NCBI GenBank assembly: GCA_038501625.1
Contig: JAZAYU010000180.1
Location: forward strand, 96,001 to 160,000
Direction of reading: 5' to 3'
DNA length: 64,000 nucleotides
Source of the DNA: Corbicula japonica
Lineage: Eukaryota; Mollusca; Bivalvia; Venerida; Cyrenidae
The notes under the pieces are model-generated. The model saw only the letters and a program-made list of their open reading frames with translations. It ran no database searches and was not told where the DNA came from. Shown here piece after piece: positions 10,850 through 23,869 of this stretch. A program made the translations under genes and the position numbers. The stretch's first letter is position 1, and each line of letters opens with the position of its first letter.

Positions 10850-12870
10850 ATTTTGTTTTGTTTTCTTAGATTTTTGGTAGTATTTTTTTGTCTTTTCGTT
10901 TTGTTTTTTTTGTTTTGCACAGGTGAATTCCAATATACTAGACAAAAAAAGTTATCATCATGGTAAATTGTTTTTAGGATAACCAGAGGTCAGCCACTTC
11001 ATAAGTTATGTAAATCTAGTATGTGTATTAGGGCACATGATAAGCAATGTTAAGTTATTATTAACTGATTAATATGATGTTCTACATGTCAAGTTGCAGT
11101 ATCTATTTAGATTTTTAATCATTTCATAATTTTATGTCCTAAGGGTTTTGATATAATGGTTTTTTCTACATATAAGATATTACATGGTTTGGGGGTCACT
11201 TTTATATTAAGTATATATTGTCATATGCAGCCGCTTAAACCTTAATCAGGAGTTGTCAACTCTGACTGTAATCCCAACGCGGATAGGGCCTGTCCAGCAT
11301 AGGCGGAAGGTACCACTTGCGGCAGGGCAGATAGCAAGAGTGATTTACAGAGGAATATTACTTCCCCAGGGACTGACAAAAGTGTCAAGGAAGTGTTTAT
11401 TAAACACACATATTTTTGGAGTTTGTTTACCCCAGTGCAAGTACAGCAAAGTGCCCCTGCTGTGTCTTTATGCAACATATTAATACACGGGTTTTGTGAA
11501 ACCTAAAGTTACAATGTAGTGTCAAAGCTAAATGTCGGATATATTGGACACTTCGTCAAGAACATTCTGTGGACACTGTGGATTCTTTTACGTAAATTAA
11601 GATAACATGGATATTTAATTTCATCTTTGTACTCTCTTTCCGTGAAACATTATATCGATAAAAACAATAACAGTTTATGACCTTGGTCGTGTTTCTAAAC
11701 CCATAAAAGTGAATCGCACCTTTTACTTAAGGGCATTAGATCATGGTTTATTCGTTAAGACTACATGTACATGATGTAAGCGTGCAGTTGCACGATGCAT
11801 ATAAGTTCCAACCGCTACATAGAATTAAATATAAGAATGTAGATATTTGACTACAAGCACAACGTGAAAGCCGGTTTAGTCGGAACTAGGATAACAGAAC
11901 CGTATTCCTTACCAAATCTTCTATTTCCACACATTCTTCATTTGTACAGATAAGATAATAACGTCTCCTCTTACAACCTGTCCTAAATATGAGCATGGCC
12001 ACTTTTTCTTTATCTATTCTCGAAGGTCAATTTCATAGACAAAAATAAAATCTTGTTCAAGATTATCGTTTATTCCTAATGTACTGAAACATAAAATAAC
12101 CGATAACGACACAAATTGATGAAAGTTTATAACTTTCATTTCGCTTATTTGTATTCTATTAAATGAATTAAGGCTTACACCAGTGCGAAGAGCTTTTATG
12201 TCTAAAACACCACTTGATGAATCTCTTTCTATTCTAATTATGAAACAAGAAGCCTACAATAAAAAATGATAACATTCTACGATTCTACCGTGAGTGTGAT
12301 GTTTTAATGTTACTTGCACTGAAAATTTAAAAAAAATATATATTCCCATTACTGGAGAGCGAAGCCTTATATTGATGGAAACCAATGATGGTCGGTCTCT
12401 TCCAAATGGAGCGCAAAATAACAAAATACATGCAGTTTTAATAAGACTGTGGGATGGCCAAAACATGCCACAGTGTATACATGGAGTGCATAAACAAACC
12501 AATGTACTTCAAATTAAATATTTGTGTAAGTATTGCGGCTGATTTCTGACATTTCGTGTGTTCATTTCGGCGAGGCGAAATGTCGAAGGGACGAAAACAC
12601 AAAAAAGCGGAATATCTTTTAATATGCATATTTTTGTGTTGGCGGTTCGAAATGCATTTCGCCGACACAAACATACGCAAGGGCAGAATAAAACTATACA
12701 TTAAATATATTTTCACAGTGAATCAATCCGCCTTATAGTTTTCTTTTTTTTTGCTTCGAGACCATACTAATGACGTTTAAGTATTTCTTTGTTTTTCATT
12801 CGTGATTTCAGTTTGACCTCTTACAAGATACCAACACATTATGGTTATAAAGTATAAGACCATGGATTTC
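10850..12870. other. No gene seen
   Basis: No recognisable coding motif on either strand. An Arg-rich minus-strand frame just before it (10,624-10,845, with RARRRTRERR) is noted under rejected items. A small self-complementary patch with gcgaaatg words lies near 12,560-12,670. Confidence 0.45.
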
Positions 12871-13005
12871 TGAAAGCCACCGGACACGATAAATATAAAA
12901 ATATTGCAGCCTCTATTTAAATGCATATTACTGCCCACGCCGCCTATTCACTGGTTGAGCGCAATTCACAATTTACACCAATAAACAGTACAATTTAGAC
13001 ATATC
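12871..13005 (+). repeat. Dispersed repeat family A, copy 1 (truncated)
   Basis: Starts with gaaagccaccggacacgat and carries the family markers attactgcccacgccgcct, ggttgagcgcaattc and caataaacagtacaattt. It matches the longer copies in the introns at 29, 38 and 63 kb but lacks the second half. Confidence 0.7.
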
Positions 13006-13886
13006 ATAAAAAAAACGAGGGATTAAAACCTCTTATTTATACCTGCACACTGGAATAATATTCCGAATCGTATCACATAGTTCATTCTTAAGCTGAATTG
13101 CTAACTATATGAAGTAAATTACGAAAACCGTTTGAGATATATATAATTATTTATGTTTTACTTAATTCCAAAATGAACTGTTTTTAACCTAGAGACCGAG
13201 ATGATAAGGATTCCAAATCCAGTCAAGATGTGCCCTGATCAGCACCGAGAGCTTTTCGTGTTGAAGTCATTATCAAAGTACACATGGACTATCATTTTCA
13301 TATAATTGAGATATTGTTCAAATCAATCATTGCAATTCAAAACGCATTTCTAAAATAATAATGTGAAGAATGTATAATAAAACTACATGCTTGCAGTATT
13401 TGTGTGCAATTGATATCGTACATGTACACGGACAATCTTATTAACAATTCTTGAATCATGTCTTAAACAAATTGTCATACAGCTAAATAATTATTTATTT
13501 TGTTCTCAGTATTGTGTCGGCTGAAGCGCAAATCAAATGTAATGGTTCATCAAATGTAACGGATAATATCTGTAACGTCAATAGTGTTTACTGAGTTCGG
13601 ACACATTTGAGGACTAAATATGACCAACACGTCCTATCTTTATACATTCGTATACCATCGAAATATGATTTATGATGGTTCCTAAATAATAAAAGAAATT
13701 ATTATTTTAATAATAATTAAATATTTATTAACAGGAAATCTCAATTTCTACAAAATAATAGTTAAGAAATGAGATTAGATAATGCGATTGGTTAATGCCC
13801 GAAAAATTCGCGATGGCCTTCATTTAAAGTAGCATATGCATATCAAGAATCGGCTCACTTAGTAAACACAGGCGGAAAAGAAGACA

Positions 13887-13887
<1 letters not shown>

Positions 13888-13932
<45 letters not shown>
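13888..13932. repeat. (GA)n microsatellite
   Basis: About 22 pure GA units. Confidence 0.95.
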
Positions 13933-15326
13933 ATTTTTGTAATAAGTATGTCAATCCAATTTACCATATAAAAGAGTCTGACTCAACCATTTTTGAATAC
14001 TCACAACTGGCCGATATATGTTCTGCAGAATAACTGCATGTGCATTACTTTTCGAACACCCCTTTCAGTAGAATTTTTTATGATTACATTTCTTTTATTA
14101 GTGTTTACAATACTAGGCATTAATTTTGTGCCAAATCGACTTTATATGCAACACCATAGCGACAGGGAATTAAGCTTTAGTCTTTCTTCGTCGGCCCTTG
14201 AATGTGCGCGTGTGTGTGTCCGGATTTCGTGTCCGCGCCACAATTCGAAACCAGCATAAGGAATTTGGTAAAACTGGTCAAATGTTCATTCTATCAAGAT
14301 AATTTGCATTAACTTTGTTTCAAACTGATCCGCTAAATGTAAAGGTCTTCAGCGGTTTTAGAGTTTTGAGCCATGTATTTTGTGTCCGTTAAATAACTAC
14401 TTAACCCCGGGAAGGAATTTTATAAGGTTTGTGTCAGTGAAAGTATGCTGTTATTTGTATGACTTCTTGGTATAACGACGAAGCCGAAGTACTTTTAGGT
14501 CGATATCATTATTTTGTTATGTTCATATTAACGCTTCGGAGTAAAAAAATATCCCTTACACTGTACGACAGTTTGACCCATTGACCTCGTGTCCGGCCCA
14601 TAACATCTTAAATCCTTTTAAATTGTTTGAGTGCTGATAATGTATCGACCCTTTTTGAAACTGTGTAAACCTGAGTGAAACACTTAGTCATTAGGTCGAG
14701 TTATAAAACCTATCTTGCAAACACATGAGAAGTCAGAAGTTTTATCTGATTTCATTTATACTGGTTTTAAAGTTTGTGTTAACAGTTTCGCGGCTTCTTG
14801 TGAATGAAACTGATTCCATCTGAATAAATAACTATATAAGTTGGTAAATCTAAAGATCACTTTTACATGCATTAGCGGTTTATCAAAATAATATTTAATT
14901 TACAAAGCATGCGTGTTTTTCTGATATAGCTTACGAGAAAGAAACCGGGTTTTTAAAGATCAATAATAAGGTCACAGTGTCAAATTAAAAGAAAAAAAAA
15001 CTTTTTTACACATTCAATGACACAATCATATTCGCATTAATTTCGGTAAGAATGTGTATAAAACCACTATTTTTCTATAATGATCTTCCAGTTTTTGACA
15101 CAGGTTTTAACCATCTTATTTGTTTTCGTTTTAAATAATATGTTTACAACGTTTTTTTATTTTATTTTCTACTGGTCAACGTGAAGGGGTTTGTAATTGC
15201 GTATGTGGCTACTTTTAAGTTGTTGTGGCAGTCGTCGTTGCATTGTCATCGATCAATAAATACAACTATCAAAATGTACCCAACGGCAAAATGAATTCAA
15301 TAAAACTTTTCTCAAATAAATGTTAT

Positions 15327-15388
15327 GAATATGTCTTAATTATAATACATAACTTAAGAATATGTCTTAATTATAATACATAACTTAA
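15327..15388. repeat. 31 bp perfect tandem duplication
   Basis: The unit starting gaatatgtcttaattat is repeated twice, head to tail, without a mismatch. Confidence 0.9.
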
Positions 15389-16760
15389 GAAAAGTTAAAA
15401 CAGAAAAGAAAAAAACGTCAAAACACAAAAACTAGGTACCAGACTGATGTAACTTTGAATTACTTCACGTATGTCAAATAAAGGATAATATTTACTTTTG
15501 GCAAACATTTACAAATGTATTTAACTGCATTTTGCAGTTAGAGAGATTTTTACAGACGAAAGGGCAAATATGCATAGGTTAATACCCAAACCATCTTCAA
15601 TTCGTGAAACTCGAATCAAAATTCTTCTCTTGTAAACGATATACAGAGCATATTTTTCAACTTTCAACCTTGCGGGTCAATGTGAAGATAGAAGTGCAGG
15701 CCATAGTTGAGGCATGTTTTGCGTGTCCACCCAATAACTTAATATCCCCTCGGCTTCTTCTTCTTGACTGTGTGTGTGTGTGTGTGGGGGGGGTGTTTTT
15801 CAGAATGTGTCAATTCCTGTTATGCATGTTTCACCTTTTAACATTTCCATTGAAAGAAATCTTATAAAACATTGTTCACCTTATTGACAAAAGGTGCGGA
15901 AACCTTTTTTCAACTGTGCTGGCTCAACGTCAAGGTCACAAGTGAAGGTAGAATGTTTGAGCGACCTTTTCATTATCCCATTAAACAGCAAGCCGAACAA
16001 CGGATGATACTTATGTAAAATCACCGTAAAATGAGTTTTGAAAATAAACCTTATCACAATGACGGGAATTATAAAATCTGAAGGTAAGAGTAGATGGGCT
16101 GAAGGTTTGCATTTCCTTTATCAGCATAAATTTTCTTTTCAATATTGCGTTATGTTTGAATGTATTGTTGTAATTCAGACAGCCTTGTTTTGCTACGAAC
16201 GATGTTAATTAAACGTGTGTCTAGTGATGAGAGTTTTTTTTACCTTCTTGTTGCTTGCACTTCGGATAGCTTGTCATTGAATGCTTGTGATTGTTGCATA
16301 CTTATATTACAGTTTAAATTGGAATATTCCGGCCAGTTTGTAAACAGGTGATCTAATATAGGCCTACCCAGTTTGGTTATAATTTGGTATGTGTTCATAG
16401 TGCATGCTTCCGTTTTTCAACATTTAACTGTGAAATGCAGGATTTATGTTTTTAAACGTCGTTTTTAAGTTAAACAAAATCGTATTGTTGGAACACACGC
16501 CACTTTTAATCGTTATGAGGATTTATAGAAAATTTCTTGAAAAGTTTGTTTCGAGTACATCGTTATGTTGCTTAAAGATCGTGGCGTGTTTTGTGTGGTA
16601 GTCAAGGCTTTTTTTAGATTTGTGTGCGTCCAAAGTTGAAGAGTTTGTTAGCGATTTTGATCAATCATTATTATTCCCACCATAGTAATGTATTTGATTA
16701 AATTAAATTGCTTCAGACTGCCGAAAATATTATTAAGTACTTACCAGGTTAAATAAATGA

Positions 16761-17006
16761 GGCACGCCACGGGAAAAGGTACCTTCGTGCAGTTGACGTC
16801 AATCCTTGAAACGACGTCATAAAGTTGAGCAGAAGACATTAATATTATGCAATTCGCGGTAAAAATACCAATTTATTGTCAAAATGTGTAACAAAATCAC
16901 TGTATTGTTATGAGAAAATATTAGAAATTTGAAAGTTCTTTCTAAATATAGTAACAATAAAAATCACACAAAGAATGACCGAATGTACCTTTTCCCGTGG
17001 CGTGCC
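16761..17006. mobile_element. MITE, 246 bp, perfect 22 bp terminal inverted repeats
   Basis: Ends are ggcacgccacgggaaaaggt(ac) and its exact inverse at 16,985-17,006. The interior is AT-rich and non-coding, with two near-palindromic gacgtca-type words. A diverged relative without the right end lies at 50,801-51,055. Confidence 0.85.
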
Positions 17007-17830
17007 ACAAATATACTTTTCAAAATATAGTTTAGTTTGAAATGCAATGTGTTACGTAACAACAATTGTTATGCAGGTTATTAATGTTTATTAGTTATAT
17101 TTATATTTATTACATGCATGTTTATTTCAATAATCACAACGGATATAACTGTCATTTTAGACCTACAAATAAAGAAAACAACAACTCAATAATTAAATAA
17201 GAAATCTGCACAAATCATACAAGACGTGTTCAGATCAATTCTCTGTAAGCACCAAAAAAGTGTTGCCACTCATAGTCACAGATTTTTGTCATTTTGCATG
17301 TGCAGGCACATAACAATGAGTTATGCGTAAAATCATTAAAATTTCATGTCCAACCCTATAAGTTGCCATGGAAACGGCGACTTATTTTCCTCAAAATGTA
17401 ACTTTAAGCAAAAATGAGGGTTGCTGCACCGTTGTTTGAAACTTAAAAAATTAAAAGGTGAAAAACAAAAGAGGATATTACAGAATTAAAAAGCTATGAA
17501 TACAGTTAAAAATGAACTTTACTTATAATCCAAAAACGTTTGTTTTATTCCGTATCTTGTAAATGAATACATCAATTGGATGCATTTTTTTATCAGACAG
17601 AAGTCGTTTTTTACGCAAGATATAATGTTTTTGCAGCATTTTCGTATCAGTTGGTCATAATCTATGGAGATATGACATTTTATATTGTATAAATATGAAA
17701 AAATCTTTTTGGGGCTTTCATAAACTATTAGACTATCCCAGCACAAATTTGAGTAGTTTTGGTAATTTTGGTGGTTTGGTACCCAACAGAGTTACTTCCC
17801 TTTAGAATTTTCACAGTGAAGAATATTCAA
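17007..17830. other. No gene seen
   Basis: AT-rich DNA. A phrase near 17,370 (gttgccatggaaac) recurs near 25,660 and loosely at 26,260, suggesting another old dispersed repeat. Confidence 0.4.
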
Positions 17831-17857
17831 AATGGCGGCAAATAGAAATATGCTTTT

Positions 17858-18420
17858 ATGGGTAAAAATCGTGGTGTTTTCAACAATAGGTCAGGTGGTG
17901 TAGGTATACTAATTAAGAATAATTTACTTGATACCATTCATGTTTTAGGCAACAGCTGCGAAAATTGTTTTTGGTACAAATTAAAAAACTCAAACTATAT
18001 TTTTGCAGTAATATACATACCTCCTGAAAGTTCGAGATATGGTAATCTAGAGATCTTTGACAAGATAGAAAATGATATTTTAGATATTAATTCACAATTT
18101 GATAATGCATCTTTTGCCATTTTTGGTGATTTCAATGCAAAAACTGGTAAATTGCCTGACTACATTGTTTTTGATGAATTTGTAGCCGAATGGAATTTTG
18201 ACGCCATTACTGTGGAGGATATGTCGCTAGGTAATTTGGTTAATCTTGGTTTACCGTTAGCACGATTTTCTCAAGAGCAATAATGTGAATAACTATGGTC
18301 GTAGACTGTTAGAATTATGCAAATCAACAGGGATACTTATAGCTAATGGTAGATGTGGCAAAGATATTTATATTGGGAAAAATACATGTAAATATATAAG
18401 CTTATTAGATTATTTACTGT
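17858..18420 (+). pseudogene. LINE apurinic endonuclease domain, 5'-truncated
   Basis: Contains RSGGVGILIKN, then VIYIPPES and the FAIFGDFNAKTG block with the GDFN signature of APE-type endonucleases. After a frame change near 18,280 it continues as YGRRLLELCKSTG. The first catalytic segment is missing and the frame is broken. Confidence 0.8.
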
Positions 18421-18479
18421 TGTCACAACATAGTATTTCAACTATTAAGTGTTTTTAAGTTCATGACTTTGATCCTATA

Positions 18480-19240
18480 TTGTCTGATATGCACAGTTGC
18501 TTAACTGCTGATTTTTCCATAAAGGATCCTACTGAAAATGAGTTTCATGGTAGAAATGATAATAATGTTGATTTGGATAGTGGTATTATTGAAAACAACT
18601 ATAAAAAGCCTATCTGGGATAGCTCTGTTAAACAGCAGTTCATAGATAACTTGGATCAAGTTGTTATTGAAGAACTCAATACTGAGTTTGCTAAAATACA
18701 TAATGATAAAAACTATGATATTGCTAGTATTAATGATATTACTAGAAAGGTGTCTGATATTTTGATCAATGCCGCAGACAAATGTCAATAAATAAGTGAT
18801 GTAAAAAACAAACCACCTAAGAATGGCTGTAATAGTAACAAGAATGATGGTTCATCAAAATCAAAATCGGAACTTCGTAAAAACAGAAAGAAAATGGTTT
18901 GATGGTGACTGCTTAAATGCAAGAAAAAAGTATTTGTCAAGTAAAAAATATCATAGAAGGTTAAAACTCACGATAGTTATATTAATATGGTGTCAGATAG
19001 TAAAGCATATAAAAAGATTATTAACAAGAAACTTGGATTATATCAAAAAGATGTTAATAAAAAACTATCTTATCTGAGGTCTTCTGATTCTAAAGCATTT
19101 TGGGGTTTATTAAATAAGTATAGCAATGAGGGTAAAGATACTAATTTTTTAAGGAAACATTTTTTGAACATTTTGTCAAGTTAAATGAAGCTGGAACTGA
19201 TGTAGATGATAACATTCAAGACAATATTGATTTCGAACAT
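18480..19240 (+). pseudogene. LINE linker between endonuclease and reverse transcriptase
   Basis: Frames 18,480-18,791 and 18,823-19,184 encode the acidic, then Lys-rich, region that normally joins the two domains, with RKWFDGDCLNARKKY and FWGLLNKYSNEG segments typical of animal LINEs. Several frame changes. Confidence 0.65.
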
Positions 19241-20248
19241 TTGAGTAACAAAAATACTTTTCTAAATGCTGATATAACTATTGGTGAAGTACAGAAAATC
19301 GTAAAAAAGCTAAAAAATAATAAGAGTCCTTCTTTGTTTGACAATATATTGAATGAATATCTAACAAATGCTAATGAATCTTTTCTGCAATTAGTTTGTA
19401 AATTATTCAATATAATTCTTGATTCAGGTATATTTCCTGATGTGTGGAGTCAGGGCATCATCTTTCCAATTTATAAGAATAAAGGAGACAAAGGTGACCC
19501 AAATAATTATAGGGGTATAACTATTCTCAGCTGTATGGGCAAATTATTTACAAACATTCTGAATGAACGTTTAAATACTTAATTAGAAAATTGTAACTAA
19601 TTAAATGAAGAACAAGCTGGTTTTCGAAAAAAACTATGGAACTATAGATCATGTTTTTTCTCTAAAGCTGCTAATTGACTTTTACTTAAAATCAAAGAAA
19701 AATCTTTTGTAGACTATAGAAAGGCATTCGACTCTGTTAACCGATTGCATTTATGGCGTAAATTACTGTCACATAATATTGATGGTAAGTGTTTAAAAGT
19801 CATACACAATATGTACGATAAGGCAAAATCTTGTGTTAAAGTAAAGTATGTTTTAACTGATTTTTTCAGTAGTTACACTGGAGTTCGCCAGGGCGAAAAC
19901 TTATCACCGATACTTTTCTCTATCTACCTTAATGATCTTACTGAGTCTATGTCATCCAAAATGGAAGGTTTGACTACTATGTCTAGCACTATAAATAATT
20001 GTCTTAGTGATGATACCCTAGATGTTTATTTAAAGTTATATCTTTTATTGTATGCAGATGATACAATATTGTTAGCTGAAAGTAGACTAGACTTACAAAA
20101 TGGTTTACATGCAATGAGTGACTATTGTAAAATTTGGGACCTTCAAGTAAATGAGGATAAAACTAAAATTTTAATTTTTAGTTCACATAAATTTAACAAA
20201 AATAATGTGAATTTTTCCTACAACGGCAGGGAGTTAGAAATTGTTTAA
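19241..20248 (+). pseudogene. LINE reverse transcriptase domain, frameshifted
   Basis: Blocks in order: KNKGDKGDPNNYRGI and LSCMGKLF; EQAGFRK; DYRKAFDSVNR (motif A, catalytic Asp); TGVRQGENLSPILFSIYLND; LLYADDTILLAES (motif C, the YADD catalytic pair). A frame change near 19,580-19,740 and in-frame stops make it inactive. Confidence 0.9.
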
Positions 20249-20249
20249 G

Positions 20250-21224
20250 ATTTTTCATACCTAGGAGTGCTCTTTAACTTTAACGGTAAATTTTATAAAG
20301 CAAAAAAAAGAATAATAGAACAAGCTAGAAAGGCTATGTTTGCGGTTGTTAAGAAATCTAGAAAATTAAACTTACCAGTTTCTATACAGTTACACTTGTT
20401 TAACAGTATGGTTGTACCTATTCTGTTATATGGTTGAGAGGTTTGGGGTATTGAAAATTTACAGATTCTTGAACAATTTCAATTACGTTTTTGTAAATTG
20501 ATACTTAATCTCAAAGCATCCACACCTAATTGTATGATTTATGGAGAAACTGGTCAAATGCCTCTTGAATTACAAATAAAATCAAGAGTATTGTGTTATT
20601 GGGCCAGACTGATCAATTCTAAAGATGATAAGATATCTAATGTTTTATATAGAACAATTCTTTCCTTACATGTGTCAAAAATTATTGTTTCACCTTGGAT
20701 ATCTTATGTCTCTTAATGAATTAGGTCTTTCATATTATTTTGAATCTCAGCATGTTGATAATTTTAGACATTTTAAGAACATAGTAAAGTGTAGATTAAA
20801 AGATCAGTTTTTGCAAAACTGGCAAGCTATTATAACAGATTCTCCCAAACGCTTAGTATATAGACTATTTAAAAAAGAATTTGGTTTTGAGAAATATTTA
20901 GATATTTTGCCTGGAAATTTGTGTAAGATACTATGTAAAAATAGAACAACTAATCACATGCTACCCATTGAAAAGGGCAGACATTTGCATATTGATAGAA
21001 ATCAAAGAACATGTCACAAGTGTGTTGGGCAATCTCTTGGAGATGAATTTCATTACTTATTTGAATGTAGATTTTTCACAGAGTCACGAAAGAAATTTAT
21101 TGATAACCATTTTACTTCTCATCCTAATATATTTACACTTGATAAACAGATGAACAGTAATAATTACCATACTCTGTTAAGATTAGCTTTATTTTGTAAA
21201 ACTATAATGTCAAATTTTAAATAA
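20250..21224 (+). pseudogene. LINE C-terminal region with Cys/His motif
   Basis: After the RT come the thumb-like segment and MIYGETGQMPLELQIKSRVL, then CHKCVGQSLGDEFHYLFEC, the CxxC...H...C motif seen at the C-terminus of many invertebrate LINE ORF2 proteins. The last 199-codon frame (20,625-21,224) ends at a stop just before the 3' non-coding tail. Confidence 0.75.
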
Positions 21225-22019
21225 CTCATTCTCCCAAAACAGTACACAACCTTAACCCTAATCATCTATTGTATTTGTTAGTATATGTATTATAATTCTT
21301 ATGATCTCAAATGTTATTTAAATGTATGCTTGTAGATTCTCCAGCTATCACTGACATTAAATTACAGACATAGTGTTTATTACTAGACAAGGGAGACAAT
21401 TACATATTAATCAATTTCCAGGTACACATCATAAGTAGTCTCCCTTGGAATATGCCTGATATTTTTTGGTGATGGTTGGATTATCTTGGAATTTTCAATT
21501 TCCACTTTCCATGTTGCCATGTTTGTTTGTTTGTTTGTTCTTGTTATAACCTGATGCATATTACATGCCTAGGTTGAAAATAAAACTTGAAACTTGAAAG
21601 AGTTGTCCAAAAGTAATTATTTACAAAGACAGAAACTGATTGGTCAAAATCTACAATAAATAATTAATTACCCAAATGAATGGCTATGATTTCATGCATC
21701 CATAAATGTTGACATCTCATGGTTTGAACAAAAACACTGACCGAAGACCGATTCTAATGTGATGTTGAAAAGCTCCAAAGAAATCCCTTTTGACAGATCT
21801 CCACCAGATTTTATGGTTATACATCGGGAAAATCTTTTCGAGGTAAGTTTATTAACGAAATAAGGGTTTCATGTGTCACATGGTCAGATTTTTTTTAATC
21901 AGACCAAGGAAAACTGGACCTTTTGCTTATACCTATTCAGGAATTTCAGCTGTTCAGTAGATTTTGAAAACCAGGGGTCATCTGCCCCTGTTGAGAATTA
22001 TCGTGGGGTCATTCCCCAT

Positions 22020-23862
22020 TCAACATATCATCATGTAACTTAATTTTGAGTATGTTAAGTTGATAACAAGATAAGGCAATAGAAAAAATATGTTAGATTC
22101 TCATCCCCGCCCGCCCCTGTCCAAAACCACCCGCCAAAAAAAATTATTGGTAAAATAATCAGAACAATACTCCAATCTCCTTCGCAGAGTTGTCGTTCCT
22201 TACACTCACTTTACACCTCTGCGAAAGGCTCAATGTCAAGATTTTTGACCAAACTCTGCAGCCTTATTTAATACAGCCATAATTTGAATTTGAACGCTTG
22301 AGGTAAAATAAATGACAGAAATCTTTACTATCTTTCATTAAAACCGAAAAAACCTAAGCTATTGTAAATATAATTGGTTTTGAGTAGTAGTTGAAAGTAG
22401 TCCCAGCCTAAAACAGAGGTGAATGTAATGAGACGATTGTGTAAGAGAGTGGAAGTACTTAAGATCTTTTTACAAAATTTAGTATACATTTAAACAGTAT
22501 TGTTGGAATTATGAATGACCTTTTTTCATCAAAAGTAAATGAATACTTAAAGATAGAAAAAAAACTTAATTCTGAAATAACTCTAAAGTGTACACAAGAT
22601 CATGGAATTGTTTGTTCTACTGAAAAACACATGCACCAGGACAACAAGAATAACAATGGTGCAATATATTTGCATATTCTTGAAAATTTGAATTTGTTTA
22701 CTTTTGATGCCTTTAGATTCTATCCTTGTGGGCTGTTTCATTAAAGAGATAGGGTCATTTTTTAATTTCCTAAATTCACACCAACAAACAATTCAGGGGA
22801 GGGTGAGGGAGGAAGAGAAGGGTTGGGGGTAGGCAGGGATAGACCGCATACACATACCAATATTTTCAAATTTTATATTTTTAAATTTCTAATCCCTATC
22901 TACAAAACAACAGTTTTTGCACTGGTGATAATTGGAGGCAAGGGTGGATCCCATTTTCAAATGAATATTCATTTAGCTTTTTCAGTTTTTAAGTTTCTTA
23001 ACACAAACCAACAAATAAACTTCATTTCAATTTTCCTATTTTTTCCATTTCTTAACCCTTTACTCCACATATTGCACTGCAGTGTTCTTTTGGTCAGATA
23101 TAACCAAGGTAAATAAAAATCAATGCCAGCTGATTCAGATCTACCCTGTTCACCAATGCCATAAAGGCATTACCCCCCTCCCAAAATGTTTGCAAAATGT
23201 TTTAGTCCCCTACTGCTTTACTGGAGGATACAATACATTTGCCCTCTGTCAATCAGTCCCCATGTTAGCAAAAACTGGATACTGCAGTAATTTAAGAAGT
23301 TTTCAACATATCATCATGTAACTTGATTTTGAGTAAGTTAAGTTGATAACAAGATAAGGCAATAGAAAAAATATGTTAGATTCTCATCCCCGCCCGTCCT
23401 GTCCATAACCACCCGCCAAAAAAATATTATTGGTAAAATAATCAGAACATATTCTGTCCAGGATAGAACAGGTTTTAGACCATCTCGGATATGGGAGCCT
23501 TATTTAATACAGTCATAATTATGAATTTGAACGCTTGAGGTAAAACAAATGACAGAAATCTTCACTATCTTTCATTAAAACCGAAAAAACCTAAGCTATT
23601 GTAAATATAATTGGTGAACTATTTCTTTGAGTTAAATTAAAAGTAGTTGAAAGTAGTCCCAGCCTAAAACAGAGGTGAATGTAATGAGACGATAGTGTAA
23701 GAGAGTGGAAGTACTTAAGATCTTTTTACAAAATTTAGTATACATTTAAACAGTATTGTTGGAATTATGCATGACCTTTTTTCATCAAAAGTAAGATGAA
23801 TACTTAAAGATAGAAAAAAAAACTTAATTCTGAAATAACTCTAAAATGTACACAAGATCATC
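22020..23862. repeat. Direct duplication of about 0.57 kb, 1.28 kb apart
   Basis: Copy 1 (22,020-22,604) and copy 2 (23,304-23,862) share the run from caacatatcatcatgtaact through gttagattctcatccccgcc, a middle part with gaacgcttgaggtaaaa, and the end part with gtacttaagatctttttac. One segment differs (22,170-22,255 against 23,446-23,505), showing local replacement. A third short fragment follows at 23,863. Non-coding as far as I can see. Confidence 0.9.
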
Positions 23863-23869
23863 ATCATGT

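Larger units (their letters stand above)
13006..16760. other. No gene seen
   Basis: AT-rich non-coding DNA apart from the GA tract at 13,888 and the 31 bp duplication at 15,327. Open frames here (for example 13,993-14,259 and 15,604-15,867, plus) show no motif and AT-rich composition like the flanks. Confidence 0.45.
17830..21598 (+). mobile_element. Non-LTR retrotransposon (LINE, APE-endonuclease type), broken
   Basis: On the plus strand, endonuclease, reverse transcriptase and a C-terminal Cys/His motif follow in the usual order, then a non-coding 3' end with (gttt)n and a tail of aaacttgaaacttgaaag. The 5' end is truncated inside the endonuclease. Several frameshifts and stops interrupt it. 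It is antisense to the host gene and lies in its 27 kb gap. The exact clade cannot be set by eye. Confidence 0.85.
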
